From the NCBI RefSeq assembly GCF_910591885.1, contig NW_025963597.1, positions 124,001 to 188,000 of the forward strand: a DNA stretch of 64,000 nucleotides, given 5' to 3'. Of the stretch, positions 61,561 through 64,000 are shown one piece after another. The notes under the pieces are model-generated. The model had not been told where the DNA came from, searched no databases, and saw nothing but the letters and a program-made list of their open reading frames with translations. Numbering within the stretch: the stretch's first letter is position 1; the number at the start of each line of letters is the position of its first letter. Made by a program: the position numbers and the translations under genes. Source of the stretch: Bombus terrestris. Taxonomy: Eukaryota; Arthropoda; Insecta; Hymenoptera; Apidae.

Positions 61561-64000
61561 GTCCCACGGTGTCCAACGGTGTCCAACGATGTCCAACGGT
61601 GTCCAACGGTGTCCCACGTTGTCCCACGTTGTCCCACGGTGTCCAACGATGTCCAACGGTGTCCCACGTTGTCCCACGTTGTCCCACGTTGTCCCACGTT
61701 GTCCCACGTTGTCCCACGTTGTTCCATGGTTTCCCACGTTGTCCCACGTTGTCCCACGTTGTCCCACGTTGTCCCACGGTGTCCAACGATGCCCAACGGT
61801 GTCCCACGTTGTCCAACGGTGTCCCACGTTGTCCCACGTTGTCCCACGTTGTCCCACGTTGTCCCACGTTGTCCCACGTTGTCCCACGATGTCCCACGTT
61901 GTCCCACGTTGTCCCACGTTGTCCCACGTTGTCCCACGTTGTCCCACGTTGTCCCACGTTGTCCCACGTTGTCCCACGTTGTCCCACGGTGTCCCACGGT
62001 GTCCAACGGTGTCCAACGGTGTCCAACGGTGTCCCACGTTGTCCCACGTTGTCCCACGTTGTCCCACGGTGTCCAACGATGTCCAACGGTGTCCCACGTT
62101 GTCCCACGTTGTCCCACGTTGTCCCACGTTGTCCCACGATGTCCCACGTTGTCCCACGTTGTCCCACGTTGTCCCACGTTGTCCCACGTTGTCCCACGTT
62201 GTCCCACGGTGTCCAACGATGCCCAACGGTGTCCCACGTTGTCCAACGGTGTCCCACGTTGTCCCACGTTGTCCCACGTTGTCCCACGTTGTCCCACGAT
62301 GTCCCACGTTGTCCCACGTTGTCCCACGTTGTCCCACGTTGTCCCACGTTGTCCCACGGTGTCCAACGATGTCCAACGGTGTCCCACGTTGTCCAACGGT
62401 GTCCCACGTTGTCCCACGTTGTCCCACGTTGTCCCACGTTGTCCCACGATGTCCCACGGTGTCCAACGATGTCCAACGGTGTCCCACGGTGTCCCACGGT
62501 GTCCCACGTTGTCCCACGTTGTCCCACGTTGTCCCACGTTGTCCCACGATGTCCCACGTTGTCCAACGATGTCCAACGGTGTCCCACGTTGTCCCACGTT
62601 GTCCTACGTTGTCCCACGTTGTCCCACGTTGTCCCACGTTGTCCCACGTTGTCCCACGTTGTCCCACGTTGTCCCACGTTGTCCCACGGTGTCCAACGAT
62701 GTCCAGCGGTGTCCCACGTTGTCCCACGTTGTCCCACGTTGTCCCACGTTGTCCAACGATGTCCCACGTTGTCCCACGTTGTCCCACGTTGTCCCACGTT
62801 GTCCCACGTTGTCCCACGTTGTCCCACGTTGTCCCACGTTGTCCCACGTTGTCCCACGGTGTCCAACGATGCCCAACGGTGTCCCACGTTGTCCAACGGT
62901 GTCCCACGTTGTCCCACGTTGTCCCACGTTGTCCCACGTTGTCCCACGATGTCCCACGTTGTCCCACGTTGTCCCACGTTGTCCCACGTTGTCCCACGTT
63001 GTCCCACGGTGTGCAACGATGTCCAACGGTGTCCCACGTTGTCCAACGGTGTCCCACGTTGTCCCACGTTGTCCCACGTTGTCCCACGTTGTCCCACGAT
63101 GTCCCACGGTGTCCAACGATGTCCAACGGTGTCCAACGGTGTCCCACGGTGTCCCACGTTGTCCCACGTTGTCCCACGTTGTCCCACGTTGTCCCACGAT
63201 GTCCCACGTTGTCCAACGATGTCCAACGGTGTCCCACGTTGTCCCACGTTGTCCTACGTTGTCCCACGTTGTCCCACGTTGTCCCACGTTGTCCCACGTT
63301 GTCCCACGTTGTCCCACGTTGTCCCACGTTGTCCCACGTTGTCCCACGGTGTCCAACGATGTCCAGCGGTGTCCAACGGTGTCCCACGTTGTCCCACGAT
63401 GTCCCACGTTGTCCAACGATGTCCAACGATGTCCAACGGTGTCCCACGTTGTCCCACGTTGTCCCACGTTGTCCCACGTTGTCCCACGTTGTCCCACGTT
63501 GTCCCACGTTGTCCCACGGTGTCCAACGGTGTCCAACGATGTCCAGCGGTGTCCAACGGTGTCCCACGGTGTCCAACGGTGTCCAACGGTGTCCCACGGT
63601 GTCCCACGTTGTCCAACGATGTCCAACGATGTCCAACGATGTCCAACGGTGTCCAACGGTGTCCCACGGTGTCCAACGGTGTCCCACGTTGTCCCACGTT
63701 GTCCCACGTTGTCCCACGTTGTCCCACGTTGTCCCACGTTGTCCCACGTTGTCCCACGGTGTCCAACGGTGTCCAACGATGTCCAACGGTGTCCAACGGT
63801 GTCCCACGTTGTCCCACGTTGTCCCACGGTGTCCAACGATGTCCAACGGTGTCCCACGTTGTCCCACGTTGTCCCACGTTGTCCCACGTTGTCCCACGTT
63901 GTCCCACGTTGTTCCATGGTTTCCCACGTTGTCCCACGTTGTCCCACGTTGTCCCACGTTGTCCCACGGTGTCCAACGATGCCCAACGGTGTCCCACGTT
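61561..64000 (+). repeat. Right segment, array continues past the window
   Basis: This is only array units. The stretch 63,251-63,980 repeats 56,341-57,070 at an offset of 6,910 bp, sharing F, two tgtccagcgg units (56,631/63,541 for the second) and the composite (57,000/63,910). The last full units read C, tgcccaacgg, A, with no sign of an array end. No gene is present. Confidence 0.8.

Larger units (their letters stand above)
1..64000 (+). repeat. Decanucleotide satellite array, full window
   Basis: The entire window is a direct tandem array of a 10-bp unit, most often tgtcccacgt. Variation is concentrated at unit position 6 (C or A) and position 10 (T, G or A), giving five common forms; about twenty rarer single-base forms also occur. 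Every unit has the same orientation: the + strand is C-rich (4 C to 2 G in the main unit) from end to end, with no inverted segment. Unit phase is unbroken from 1 to 34,040, and only three units in the window are not 10 bp. Base composition is about 60% G+C. No unique sequence, poly-A tail, transposon end or low-complexity break interrupts it, and neither array end lies inside the window. The scale and order indicate eukaryotic satellite DNA; an avian microchromosome is a weak guess. I know of no named satellite family with this monomer. Confidence 0.98.

Noticed and set aside
1..64000. A giant repetitive structural protein (silk, ice-binding or surface-repeat type)
   Set aside because: Such genes show purifying selection in one frame, with synonymous drift and unique ends. 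Here substitutions fall at fixed DNA positions of a 10-bp unit irrespective of frame, and no non-repeat terminus is present.
1..64000. CRISPR array
   Set aside because: There are no spacers: units follow one another directly every 10 bp, and variants are single-base changes of the same unit.
1..64000. Telomeric repeat
   Set aside because: The unit is 10 bp with one CpG and does not contain a TTAGGG-like or other telomere motif that I recognise; the higher-order duplication pattern is that of an internal satellite.
1..64000. CENP-B box or known centromere monomer
   Set aside because: No TTCG...CGGG-type box is found, and no 150-180 bp monomer is present. Centromere function cannot be judged from this sequence alone.
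1..64000. Rho-independent terminators or hairpins formed by the units
   Set aside because: The only palindrome in the main unit is the 4-bp ACGT; no GC-rich inverted repeat with a T run is seen.
1..64000. The array as a pure assembly artefact made by looping a short read
   Set aside because: Copies of each higher-order repeat carry private variants and indels at several scales, which a simple loop would not create. Local errors remain possible, especially at 34.0-34.4 kb and 42.26 kb.

Overview
The whole 64,000-base window is one uninterrupted, head-to-tail tandem array of a 10-bp unit. I see no gene, RNA gene, transposon, CRISPR array or unique sequence in it. The dominant unit is tgtcccacgt. 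The other common forms are tgtccaacgg, tgtccaacga, tgtcccacgg and tgtcccacga. All units lie in the same orientation, and of roughly 6,400 units only three are not exactly 10 bp long (at 34,041, 34,360 and 42,261). The array runs off both ends of the window, so its true size is more than 64 kb. Below, A = tgtcccacgt, B = tgtccaacgg, C = tgtccaacga, D = tgtcccacgg, E = tgtcccacga, F = tgtcctacgt, H = tgtccaccga, I = tgtccaatgg.

Organism: a satellite block of this size and order points to a eukaryotic chromosome, assembled from long reads. The C-rich minisatellite style (a TGTCCC core with one CpG per unit) reminds me of repeats on bird microchromosomes. That is a recollection-based guess of low confidence; nothing in the window identifies a species.

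Layout: the array is hierarchical. 1-830 is a left segment with short 120-bp modules. 831-11,790 is a tandem pair of ~5.3-5.5 kb higher-order repeats (831-6,150 and 6,261-11,790). 11,791-17,700 is a patchwork of 0.65-0.76 kb blocks repeated at offsets of 1,020, 2,220 and 2,650 bp. 17,701-28,340 is a directly adjacent pair of 5.3-kb repeats. 28,341-33,460 is a bridge, part of which recurs ~6.3 kb downstream. 33,461-61,560 is an adjacent pair of very long repeats (13.3 and 14.8 kb) that differ mainly by one ~1.45-kb indel. 61,561-64,000 continues the array with reused blocks.

Long open reading frames do exist but are by-products. Because 10 leaves remainder 1 on division by 3, every frame reads the same 10-residue cycle: CPTLSHVVPR on the + strand and TWDNVGQRGT on the - strand. 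I found no stop codon in any + frame over the whole window. On the - strand, stops arise only in rare variant units. I call none of these a gene.

The interesting content is physical and evolutionary. The 10-bp phase is almost perfect. There is a CpG nearly every 10 bp. Wherever CCC-bearing units run together, the - strand fits the G3N7 G-quadruplex pattern. Coupled substitutions move the AA/TT step by half a helical turn. Shared rare variants record nested segmental duplications. All comparisons were done by reading; exact identities and counts need computation.
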